Shown here: one piece after another, positions 44,087-52,178 of the stretch | Position numbering within the stretch: the first letter of the stretch is position 1 | Layout of the letters: every line of letters begins with the position of its first letter | Origin: Paenibacillus oenotherae | Lineage (GTDB): Bacteria; Bacillota; Bacilli; Paenibacillales; Paenibacillaceae | Length of the DNA stretch: 64,000 bases | Direction of reading: 5' to 3' | Assembly (NCBI RefSeq): GCF_019443105.1 | Contig: NZ_JAHZIJ010000003.1 | Coordinates: 62,001-126,000 of the forward strand | Position numbers and translations under genes: made by a program | The notes under the pieces: generated by a model | Seen by the model: only the letters and a program-made list of their open reading frames with translations | Databases searched by the model: none | What the model was told of the DNA's origin: nothing

Positions 44087-45129
44087 TGAGCTTAACTGTC
44101 ATGAAGCCCGGCTTCTATACGACTATTCAGGATTTGGGCCGCCCAGGCTGGCGGAGGGACGGTATTCCGCTAGGCGGGGCGATGGACCGTTATGCGCTGA
44201 GGACGGCGAATCTGCTCGTCGGCAATGAAGAAGGCGCGGCGGGGCTTGAGCTGACGCTCGTCGGACCAACCTTGACGGTGGAGCGCGATATGCTGCTGGC
44301 GATATGCGGTGCGCACATGTCGCCGCATATGGATGGCGAGGAGCTGCCGATGTGGCGGCCTCTATGGGCTGCCGCCGGATCACGGATCACATTCGGCGCG
44401 GCGCTTGCGGGCTGCCGCGCATACATCGCGGTGGCCGGGGGAATCCATGCGGCGGCGGTGCTTGGCAGCCGCAGCACGGATGTCCGCGCAGGCATTGGCG
44501 GCGTGGACGGCCGCCCGCTGCAGGCGGGCGATACGCTGCCATGCGGCGAGCGCGACAGCGCTGGCGGAGCGCGCGCCGCTTGGCAGCGTCTGTGGCGCGC
44601 GGAGCTTGCCGCGCGCGCCGGGGCTCAGCCGCGGGGCCGCAATGGCTTTGCGGCCCCGGGCTGGTTCGCGCCGCCGCTTGCCTACGGCGGCGGTGCAGCG
44701 GACGGCATCGAGCTGCGCGCGATGCCGGGGAGCGAATTCGGGCGGCTGAGCGCAGCGGCCCGAAGGGCTTTCTTCACGGAGCGGTATAACGTCGCTCCGG
44801 CATCGGATCGGATGGGGGTCCGGCTGGCTGGCCCCCCGTTAGAACTTAGCGACAGCACAGAGCTGCTGTCGCATGGCGTTGTCCCCGGCACGGTACAGCT
44901 GCCGTCCGGCGGCATGCCAATCGTATTGGCCGCTGATTGCCAGACGACAGGCGGCTATCCCAAGATTGCGCATGTCATTACAGCGGATCTGCCGCTGCTT
45001 GCGCAGGCCAGGCCGGGAGCTGCGATTACATTCCGCAGCGTGACGCTGGCCGAGGCGCAAAGAATCGAAATTGCCTTCGAGCGTGATATGCGGCAGCTTG
45101 CCGCAGGAATTTGTTGTCGGATGCCATAG
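44086..45129 (+). CDS. pxpC: 5-oxoprolinase subunit C (KipA-like, biotin-dependent carboxylase-like)
   Basis: 347 residues. Starts V-M-K-P-G-F-Y-T-T-I-Q-D-L-G-R-P-G-W, the KipA/AHS2 hallmark, and contains G-A-M-D-R-Y-A-L-R-T-A-N-L-L-V-G and the late G-Y-P-K-I-A-H-V-I. PxpC carries the catalytic site that phosphorylates the substrate together with PxpB. ATG overlaps the pxpB stop (TAATG). The stretch 44400-44760 is strikingly G+C- and Ala/Arg/Gly-rich compared with the rest, within a segment that is variable in the family. Confidence 0.93.
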   Translation: MSLTVMKPGFYTTIQDLGRPGWRRDGIPLGGAMDRYALRTANLLVGNEEGAAGLELTLVGPTLTVERDMLLAICGAHMSPHMDGEELPMWRPLWAAAGSRITFGAALAGCRAYIAVAGGIHAAAVLGSRSTDVRAGIGGVDGRPLQAGDTLPCGERDSAGGARAAWQRLWRAELAARAGAQPRGRNGFAAPGWFAPPLAYGGGAADGIELRAMPGSEFGRLSAAARRAFFTERYNVAPASDRMGVRLAGPPLELSDSTELLSHGVVPGTVQLPSGGMPIVLAADCQTTGGYPKIAHVITADLPLLAQARPGAAITFRSVTLAEAQRIEIAFERDMRQLAAGICCRMP

Positions 45130-45207
45130 TGATGTTACGCATCCGTTATTACTTCTATAATACTGGCTTCTGCTGTTCCAGTTGATCATGAGAGGGGAGA
45201 ACGGCTC

Positions 45208-46035
45208 ATGAGTATGAAGGGAGCTACACCCCAAGTGATGAGGGGATATAAACCCCAATCGAGCGGAATTCCAAGGCCGCCAACCGTCGATCTGAATTGC
45301 GACTTTGGCGAAGGCTACGGTGCCTATACGTTTGGACAGGATGAGGTTTTGCTGCAGTATGTGACGAGTGTTAATATTGCCTGCGGTTTTCATGCCGGAG
45401 ATCCCCACACGATGCGCGAAGCGGTCGAGCGGGCGGCAGCTGCCGGCGTATCCATCGGCGCTCATCCTGGCTTGCCAGACCGACTGGGCTTCGGACGCCG
45501 CGAGATGGCGATCACTGCTGTGGAGGCCTATGATCTTACCCTCTATCAGGTAGGAGCGCTCTACGGCTTCGTTCGCGCTGCCGGCAGCACGCTTCGCCAT
45601 GTGAAGCCCCATGGGGCGCTCTATCATATGGCGGGCCGGGACAGCGATATTGCCGAAGCTGTTGTGCGTGCGGTCAAATCGCTCGATGACGGGCTGCTCC
45701 TGTATGGCCAGTCCGGCAGCCTGCTGCTTGAAGAAGCGCAGAAGCAGGGAGTGAGGGCGGTATCCGAGGTGTTCGCTGACCGGACATATCGGAGTGACGG
45801 TACATTAACGCCGAGGAATATGCCGAATGCGGTATTGACGGAGCCGAAGGCAGCGGTCGGTCAAGCGCTGGACATGATTGTCCGCGGAGCTGTCCGCACT
45901 TCCGAGGGCATTGAGGCAGCTGTGCAGGCGGAGACGATCTGTCTGCACGGAGACGGTCCGCATGCGGTGCAATTCGCAGCTGCATTGAGACAGGGGCTCC
46001 TTGCTGCCGGCATTGTGCTGCAGCATCCACAATAG
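45208..46035 (+). CDS. pxpA: 5-oxoprolinase subunit A (LamB/YcsF family)
   Basis: 275 residues. V-D-L-N-C-D-F-G-E-G, N-I-A-C-G-F-H-A-G-D-P, G-A-H-P-G-L-P-D and V-K-P-H-G-A-L-Y are the LamB/YcsF signature; PxpA opens the 5-oxoproline ring using the phosphorylated intermediate made by PxpBC. ATG has GAGAGGGGAG upstream. An N-terminal extension of about 20 residues before the usual start is present; an internal start is possible but without a clear ribosome site. 78 bases separate it from pxpC. Confidence 0.93.
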   Translation: MSMKGATPQVMRGYKPQSSGIPRPPTVDLNCDFGEGYGAYTFGQDEVLLQYVTSVNIACGFHAGDPHTMREAVERAAAAGVSIGAHPGLPDRLGFGRREMAITAVEAYDLTLYQVGALYGFVRAAGSTLRHVKPHGALYHMAGRDSDIAEAVVRAVKSLDDGLLLYGQSGSLLLEEAQKQGVRAVSEVFADRTYRSDGTLTPRNMPNAVLTEPKAAVGQALDMIVRGAVRTSEGIEAAVQAETICLHGDGPHAVQFAAALRQGLLAAGIVLQHPQ

Positions 46036-46144
46036 ATCAGTTTGTTGAGAAGCCCGGCGGGCTTCAGAGTTAATCAACGTTTAGATAAAAAAGGCTCCTA
46101 ACGAAAAAAGCGACTGATTTCGTTACTTTAGCAGAGAATGAAGG

Positions 46145-46331
46145 GGAAGCCTGCGTAAATGCAGGATTTCCGGTTTAAAATGACCGCAAATGCTGAAATG
46201 CCTGCGTAAGTGCAGGAATATTAAGCGGAAATGATTGATTGGAGCAAATGTGGTGGAAATACCTGCGTTTTGGCAGGCATTTCAGCTTCAGCACGCAGGA
46301 ATGAGAAAAAAGCTGCATTATCGCAGGAAAG
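46145..46331 (+). repeat. Interspersed palindromic element, copy E
   Basis: Well-kept copy: GCCTGCGTAAATGCAGG, then ATGCCTGCGTAAGTGCAGG, a diverged core, ATACCTGCGTTTTGGCAGGC with ATTTCAGCTTCAGCACGCAGG, then CTGCATTATCGCAGG. Lies in the 668-base gap between pxpA and the GGDEF-EAL gene. Confidence 0.85.
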
Positions 46332-46403
46332 TCACCGTTTATGAAACACTTATTCGGCAGGGGATTTTTCACTAACCTGGTACATAGGTAATCTATAGCG
46401 ATA

Positions 46404-46527
46404 CAAGTAGCAGTAACAGTAGCAGTATCAAGTAACAGCAGCTGCATCAAGTAACAGCAGCAGTATCAAGTAGCAGTAGCAGTATCAAGTAACAACACCA
46501 GCAACACCAGCAAGTATCAGCAACTAT
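46404..46527. repeat. Low-complexity CAG/CAA-type tandem repeat
   Basis: Degenerate repeats of AGCAGTATCAAGTAACAG and variants, about 24-27 bases per unit with inner CAG triplets. It lies 177 bases before the GGDEF-EAL start codon. No gene seen here. Confidence 0.8.
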
Positions 46528-46703
46528 CGTACTTATAGACATTATCTCTCATATCGGCAATGATAGGGCTGCATTTCTTGTCTCAGCGTTTCTCAAATCA
46601 GCATGAAGCTCAGAGTATGATCGCACACTGCAATATTTCGGCAAATCTATTCATCATACAATAAATAGACATCTTCTGGCTTTCCTTCAAAAAGGAGGAC
46701 AAC

Positions 46704-48821
46704 GTGTCAATTAACCGAGCGGAAAAAATTACGATTTGGACAGCCTTCGTCGCCATATCCGGCTTTATTATCATGAGAATTTTTCATGGTGAGTTATATG
46801 TATTGATCCCTGAACATACCTACTTGTTTATTCACTCCGGCACGGAATTCATCAGCTTTGCGGTTAGCTTCACCATGCTTGCGTTAGGCTGGCTTTTCTT
46901 TGCAAAATCGCTTTCCCGCCAGCGTCTGTACACGGCTGCACTGTTCGGTGTTGTCGGCTTGTTCGATATGCTGCATGCGCTCACAATGAAAGGCATGCCG
47001 TTCTATCAGCCCGTCGGCGATACGTCCATGACGCTAATTTTTGCCGCAATAGCTCAAATGACTGGCGCAATCGGCCTCTATTTTATTTTTCGCAAGGAGG
47101 ATATGCCGATTGCTGCCACCCAAAGACTGCCTGTTGTCGGCACCGCACTAGGAATCGGAGCACTGCTCGCGATTATCATTTACTACCTGGCTGGACCCTC
47201 AGCGGAGCTGCTGACCGGAATGAGCCTCGTTGGTTTGCGTTCTGTAAGCAAAACGGTCATTCTCCTGTCTTATCTGATCACGATAGGAACTATTCTGTAC
47301 AGCAACCGCAATGAACGCCCGCAGGCGCTGCTTACCATTGTGCAGTCAATGGTGTTCTTCCTGTTCGCGAATATTCAATTCATTCTTGGAAACAGCATGA
47401 ATGACACCGATATGCTGTTCGGTCACCTGTACAAGCTTGTAGGCTATTATTTTCTGCTGAAGGGCATTTATTACGTTACGATCGAAGAGCCGTTCAAGCA
47501 GCAAAAGCGCTCGGATTCACGAATCAATTACTTGGCGTTTCATGATGAATTAACAGGACTTGCGAATCGCCGCTTGTTCGGTGAACGGTTGAATGCCGAG
47601 ATGCAGCGGGCAAGGCAGAACGACAATCGGCTCGCAATTATGCTGCTCGATATTGACCGATTCAAGACGATTAATGATGCGCTGGGCCATTCCTTTGGTG
47701 ATGAAATGCTGCAGGCTGTCTCGCAGCGCTTGCGCCATGCTGCCGCTAAGCCCGACCACGTATTCCGCATGGGAGGGGACGAGTTCGTCATCCTGCTGCC
47801 GGATCTTGAGAACAAGGCAGCAGCAGACAAGCATGCCCAAGCCCTTATGGGGTTGTTCGATGCGCCGTTCGTATTGGGCGAAGCGGAATATCATGTGACG
47901 ATAAGTGTCGGCATTTCATTTTTTCCGCAGGACGGCGAATGCGTTGATGTATTGATTAAAAATGCGGACACTGCGATGTACAGCGCGAAGGTTCATCGCA
48001 ATGAATTTGCGAATTATATGCCGGAGATGAATGTGACAGCACATGATCGGCTCCGCTTGGAGAGCGATTTGCGCAGGGCGCTGGAGCAGGAGCAATTCAC
48101 GCTTGCTTACCAGCCGCTCGTTAATTTGAATACCGGCAAGGTAGTTGGTGTCGAAGCGCTTGTCCGGTGGCATCATCCACAGCGTGGACTGCTGCCGCCA
48201 GGAGAGTTCATACCGCTTACCGAAGAGAACGGTTTAATACTGCCGCTTGGCGAATGGGTGCTCAAGTCGGCATGCAAGCAGAACAAGGCTTGGCAGGATG
48301 CAGGCCTCCCGCCGATCATGATGTCGGTTAATTTATCTATGCGGCAGTTCCGGCAGCATGGACTGGCGGAGCGCATAATGGCGATTCTTGAGCAAACAGG
48401 AATGAATCCGCAATATCTGGACTTGGAGATAACGGAGAGTATGACGAGCGATGTGGAGTTTGCGACGGAGATGCTGACCAGCTTGAAGGCGATTGGCGTC
48501 CAGATCAGCATCGATGATTTCGGCACCGGATACAGCTCGCTGGCTTATTTGAAGAAATTCCCAATTGATAAGCTGAAGATCGACCGCTCCTTCGTTAATG
48601 ATCTTGCTGAGGATGGCAGCGATGCTGCGATTGTAACGACCATTACAGCAATGGCCAAACATCTGAAGCTCAAAGTTACGGCAGAGGGCGTCGAGAATGA
48701 CGAGCAGATTCGTTTTCTGCGTGATCGTCAATGCGAGGAAGCGCAGGGCTTTTATTTTACAAAGCCGATTCCTGCAAACCTGTTTGAGAATTGGTACAGA
48801 CACCGCAACCAGATGGCCTGA
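46704..48821 (+). CDS. Membrane-bound GGDEF-EAL protein (MASE3-like sensor)
   Basis: 705 residues. About eight membrane segments (10-260) form a MASE3-like sensor; a GGDEF domain follows with intact M-G-G-D-E-F, then an EAL domain with [34 protein letters not shown] and A-E-G-V-E-N. All catalytic residues for both making and cleaving cyclic di-GMP are present, so it may act either way according to its signal. GTG start at 46704 has AAAGGAGG six bases upstream. No partner gene adjoins it. Confidence 0.95.
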   Translation: MSINRAEKITIWTAFVAISGFIIMRIFHGELYVLIPEHTYLFIHSGTEFISFAVSFTMLALGWLFFAKSLSRQRLYTAALFGVVGLFDMLHALTMKGMPFYQPVGDTSMTLIFAAIAQMTGAIGLYFIFRKEDMPIAATQRLPVVGTALGIGALLAIIIYYLAGPSAELLTGMSLVGLRSVSKTVILLSYLITIGTILYSNRNERPQALLTIVQSMVFFLFANIQFILGNSMNDTDMLFGHLYKLVGYYFLLKGIYYVTIEEPFKQQKRSDSRINYLAFHDELTGLANRRLFGERLNAEMQRARQNDNRLAIMLLDIDRFKTINDALGHSFGDEMLQAVSQRLRHAAAKPDHVFRMGGDEFVILLPDLENKAAADKHAQALMGLFDAPFVLGEAEYHVTISVGISFFPQDGECVDVLIKNADTAMYSAKVHRNEFANYMPEMNVTAHDRLRLESDLRRALEQEQFTLAYQPLVNLNTGKVVGVEALVRWHHPQRGLLPPGEFIPLTEENGLILPLGEWVLKSACKQNKAWQDAGLPPIMMSVNLSMRQFRQHGLAERIMAILEQTGMNPQYLDLEITESMTSDVEFATEMLTSLKAIGVQISIDDFGTGYSSLAYLKKFPIDKLKIDRSFVNDLAEDGSDAAIVTTITAMAKHLKLKVTAEGVENDEQIRFLRDRQCEEAQGFYFTKPIPANLFENWYRHRNQMA

Positions 48822-48853
48822 AAAGGTACCGAGGTGAAAGGGGCCGTATCAGA

Positions 48854-49267
48854 ATGAATCACAACGTTATCTCTGTGTTTATCTATGGCTCGCTGCTGCC
48901 AGGACAAGCGAATCATCACGTTGTGTCTAATAGGATGATTGCTGCACGTCCGGGACGCATTGTCGGCAGGCTTGTAGATGTTGGAGCCTATCCTGCTCTG
49001 ATAAGGGATGAATCAGCCTTCCGTGAAGAGCGGTACGTTCGGGGGATGTGGATCGATGTCACTGAGAGCGGGCTGCAGGGAATGGATCAGCTTGAGGATT
49101 TTGGCGGCATAGAAGAGAGCAATGATTATGATCGCATATGGACGGCTGATGCCGACTGTTCGGAGCAGTGCGGCTGGGTATACATCTGGGACTCGCCCCG
49201 CGGCTGCCCTCCTATTATGGAGCAATACTGGCCGGAGTTCTGCAAGAACAGGATGGCTGCGGAATAA
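48854..49267 (+). CDS. Gamma-glutamylcyclotransferase-like (GGCT/AIG2 fold) protein
   Basis: 137 residues from ATG 48854. V-F-I-Y-G-S-L-L-P-G-Q-A-N-H is the GGCT signature loop, and L-Q-G-M-D-Q-L-E-D-F-G-G carries the usual acidic residue of the active site. Family members release 5-oxoproline from gamma-glutamyl amines or peptides. The window also encodes the complete 5-oxoprolinase 3 kb upstream, so the two could work in sequence; this is inference. Start is 13 bases after AAAGGGG, somewhat far. Confidence 0.88.
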   Translation: MNHNVISVFIYGSLLPGQANHHVVSNRMIAARPGRIVGRLVDVGAYPALIRDESAFREERYVRGMWIDVTESGLQGMDQLEDFGGIEESNDYDRIWTADADCSEQCGWVYIWDSPRGCPPIMEQYWPEFCKNRMAAE

Positions 49268-49332
49268 TAGCACGTTAAAAGGCAGCTGCAATACTTCCTG
49301 ACGGGAGGAGAGGAGCAGTCCCATAACGGGGA

Positions 49333-49521
49333 ACATTCCTGCGCAAAGGCAGGATTTCTCTCGTTTCAGCCTGCTTAAAGACGAAATGCTTGCCAAAGTG
49401 CAGGTATTCCGTCTTATTTTCTTCGAGCGGCCCATTGCTGCGGTCAATTCCAGCCTCCTCGCATGTATTTTATCTCCTAGTGCTGTCTTTGGCTGAAATT
49501 CCTGCACTTTCGCAGGTTTCC
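49333..49521 (-). repeat. Interspersed palindromic element, copy F
   Basis: Minus-strand copy. Read on that strand: ACCTGCGAAAGTGCAGGAATTTCAGCC, a diverged second palindrome, TTGACCGC core, ATACCTGCACTTTGGCAAGCATTTCGTC, GCAGGCTGAAACGAGAGAAA and TCCTGCCTTTGCGCAGGAA. The 326-base gap 49268-49593 holds nothing else. Confidence 0.83.
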
Positions 49522-49593
49522 TTCTCTGCCTTCTGAGTAGGGAGCACATCAGATATCTCTCATTTGGAGAACCAGGCAGCCTATCGATTGAGA

Positions 49594-50841
49594 TCACAGA
49601 AGAGGGTTGTTCTCTATGCGCATGACCAGCGCGTTAGTGAACAACCCTCTTTGGTATAGGTCAGCAACGGATTGGCCTTTCATGCCAATCATCTCCTTCT
49701 GCTGCTCCCCTGAGTTGGGATCAACGAACGGGCTATCCTGCTGTTCGCCCAAGCCAGAATAACCGATCTCGCTCTGCAGTTGGTGGAGCTTGCCGAAATT
49801 AATGATCTGGCTGCTCTGCTGTTCGCCCAAGCCAGAATAACCAATCTCGCTCTGCTGCTGCTGGCCGGGCTTGCCGAAATTAAGGCTGCTCTGCTGATTG
49901 CCTGTGCCGGGATGACCAATCTCGCTCTGCTGGTCTGGCTTGCCAGAATTGATGATCCGGCTCTCCTGCTGCTCGCTTAGGCGGGGGCCCACATTCTGGT
50001 TGCGCGGCTTCTGGTTCTGGAAAGGATCAGCATTCTGGTTATTATGCTTGATCGGATCGATAGTCTCGGCGTTGTCGCCTGACTTGTTGTTCTGAACGCC
50101 CTCTATGGGGTCGCTGCTAATTCCAAAGTCTACAGTTCCATAATCGTCCCCGCGATTAGGGTTCAAGGAATTAAGGCCTTGCTTGACATTAAGAGCAGGA
50201 TAAGTGATGCCGAGAACGATCAGTCCGCATGCGGATGTGTACACACTGATTCGCTTAACGGAATGAATAAGCGATGTCCCGTCGTCACGATGGATGCGTC
50301 TGCGACGAATCGATTGTCTCCATGCCAGCAGTGCAGCAGCTGACAGCATAACGAGCGTAATAATGAGCAATTCGGTGCCTGCCGGTACCGGCAGAGGATA
50401 GAGAAGCAGATAAATGCAGACCAGAGCGCCGATGGTTAGCGATTGAACGGGAACGACGAGCCGTACATCGGCAGCAGCCCTTCGCTTCGTGCGGCTGGCA
50501 GCGTCATGCCTGTTGTCTGGCACCAGCCGGGCAAGCTGGAGCAGCCGGGGCAGTGCAAGTATAATAACAGCTGCAAGCGGAGCCATGACTAACGGGATAT
50601 AGAGTAGTGTGTTCCATATTAGAGAGGGACTCCATGTGACCGCGTACAGGAATATCGATATGATAATTGCGGCCGTCATCCCCATCAGCGCCAGTAGAGC
50701 CAGATTGAAGCGGGCAGAGCGGCGCATATGTGTCACTGTATTCCGGTAGGCGATGCTGCCGATACCATATCCGGCAAAAAGCGCAAATAAAAGAAAGACA
50801 AGTGCAGCAATTCCAGTTGCGGAGGCAAGCTCTTCCGACAT
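49594..50841 (-). CDS. Membrane protein with Gln/Ser-rich tandem repeats
   Basis: 415 residues from ATG 50841 (GGAGG seven bases before). About six membrane segments occupy the first 215 residues; the rest is hydrophilic and ends outside or inside the membrane. Residues ~280-385 contain four repeats of about 25 residues such as Q-S-E-I-G-Y-S-G-L-G-E-Q-Q and I-I-N-F-G-K, rich in Gln, Ser, Gly and Asn. The DNA of two units is nearly identical, so the repeat number probably changes. Not recognised; possible extracellular or flexible tail. Lies next to nrdB in the same direction. Confidence 0.8.
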   Translation of the reverse strand: MSEELASATGIAALVFLLFALFAGYGIGSIAYRNTVTHMRRSARFNLALLALMGMTAAIIISIFLYAVTWSPSLIWNTLLYIPLVMAPLAAVIILALPRLLQLARLVPDNRHDAASRTKRRAAADVRLVVPVQSLTIGALVCIYLLLYPLPVPAGTELLIITLVMLSAAALLAWRQSIRRRRIHRDDGTSLIHSVKRISVYTSACGLIVLGITYPALNVKQGLNSLNPNRGDDYGTVDFGISSDPIEGVQNNKSGDNAETIDPIKHNNQNADPFQNQKPRNQNVGPRLSEQQESRIINSGKPDQQSEIGHPGTGNQQSSLNFGKPGQQQQSEIGYSGLGEQQSSQIINFGKLHQLQSEIGYSGLGEQQDSPFVDPNSGEQQKEMIGMKGQSVADLYQRGLFTNALVMRIENNPLL

Positions 50842-50968
50842 GATAATTCCTCCAGTTCGTTTCACTTCTCTTATCTTACAGGTAAGGCCCGGGCAGATGA
50901 ATTGTCTGGGGTCTAGTATTGAAACCGGACTTAAGTCTTGGCTTACAGGGTTGCTGGGGCCTAATATG

Positions 50969-51008
50969 AAAAAACCTCCAAAGCCACCGCAAAGGGACTC
51001 TGGAGGTA
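50969..51008 (-). terminator. Terminator of nrdAB
   Basis: On the minus strand ACCTCCAGAG pairs with CTTTGGAGGT, followed by TTTTTT; 17 bases past the nrdB stop. Confidence 0.88.
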
Positions 51009-51024
51009 CAACTTCGCAGCAAGC

Positions 51025-52062
51025 TTACAGGTCGCCCCAGTTCAGGTTGGAGGATTTGCTGTAGTTGGTTACTTTTTGCTCGAAGAAATCGGTTTTCATG
51101 CCGTTCATGTTGCTGAAGCTTTCGACCCATTTCATTGGATGCTCCACAATCTCCGGGTAAAGGATGTCCAGACCAAGCTTGCGAAGACGCTCGTTGGACA
51201 GGAACTTAATGTATTGATCGATAATTTCGTTCGTTATGCCGGCAATTTGATTGTTCGTAATGTATTGGCCCCACTCGATTTCATGCTCGACGGCAGTGCG
51301 CATCATTTGGCGCAGCTCTTCAACAAGCACAGGAGTGAACAATTCCGGATTCTCCTTGCGGACTTCACGGAAGATGCCTTGGAACAGGGCGAGGTGAGTC
51401 AATTCATCCCGCTGAATATATTTGATCTCGGATACGGTTCCGAGCATTTTGCCTTGACGACCGAGCGCATAGAAGAAGCTGAAGCCGCTATAGAAGTAGA
51501 TGCCTTCAAGAATATAGTTCGCCATAATCGTCTTGATCAGGTTCTGGGACGATGGGTTGGCAATGAAATTCTCGTACAGGTCGGTGATAAAACGGTTCCG
51601 CTTCAGCAGGTTCTTGTCTTCACGCCACAGGTTGTAGATTTGATCGCGGACTTCCGCTGAGCAGACGCTATCAAGGATATAGGAGTAGGATTGGCTGTGT
51701 ACCGCTTCCTGGAACGTATGGACGGTAAGGCACAGGTTAACCTCTGGCGCTGTAATATACTCATTCACGTTTGGCAGGTTCGCCGTTTGGAGCGAGTCGA
51801 GGAAGATCAGGAAGCTGATGATTTTATCGTAGCTGTTGCGCTCGGAAAGCGACAGATTGCGATAATCCTTCGCGTCTTGGGCGAGAGGGATTTCCTCGGG
51901 AATCCAAAAGTTGTTCATCATCGTCCGGTACATCTTGGTTGACCAATCGTATTTGACATTATTAAGCTCGATGAGGTTGGTCGTGTTGCCGCCGATCATG
52001 CGGCGCTTGCCCCAGTCGCGGTCGCCATCCTCATTGAACAGCTTTTTCTTCTGTAACTCCAT
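51025..52062 (-). CDS. nrdB: Class I ribonucleotide reductase, small (radical) subunit
   Basis: 345 residues from ATG 52062 (GGAGG upstream). Di-iron/tyrosyl-radical subunit of the reductase that makes deoxyribonucleotides. Metal ligands and radical site are visible: Asp89 (L-D-S-L), Glu119 and His122 (E-A-V-H), Tyr126 in S-Q-S-Y at the E-x2-H-x3-Y spacing of E. coli R2, and the second ligand pair in R-D-E-L-T-H. C-terminal tail ends N-L-N-W-G-D-L for docking on NrdA. 116 bases downstream of nrdA. NrdI/NrdH genes of class Ib are absent here. Confidence 0.95.
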   Translation of the reverse strand: MELQKKKLFNEDGDRDWGKRRMIGGNTTNLIELNNVKYDWSTKMYRTMMNNFWIPEEIPLAQDAKDYRNLSLSERNSYDKIISFLIFLDSLQTANLPNVNEYITAPEVNLCLTVHTFQEAVHSQSYSYILDSVCSAEVRDQIYNLWREDKNLLKRNRFITDLYENFIANPSSQNLIKTIMANYILEGIYFYSGFSFFYALGRQGKMLGTVSEIKYIQRDELTHLALFQGIFREVRKENPELFTPVLVEELRQMMRTAVEHEIEWGQYITNNQIAGITNEIIDQYIKFLSNERLRKLGLDILYPEIVEHPMKWVESFSNMNGMKTDFFEQKVTNYSKSSNLNWGDL

Positions 52063-52178
52063 GGTTGTTCCTCCTTCATTACTTAACACAGCATCAAGCG
52101 CATATGATTGAATGGCGATGGATCACGTCCAGCGCTTGTTGTAACAGCAGTTCCCACTGGCAGCAAAGCTGCAGCGCT

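Noticed and set aside
49013-49597. 194-codon minus-strand frame over element F and the GGCT-like gene
   Set aside because: Covers an interspersed repeat and the antisense of a real gene; no start signal.
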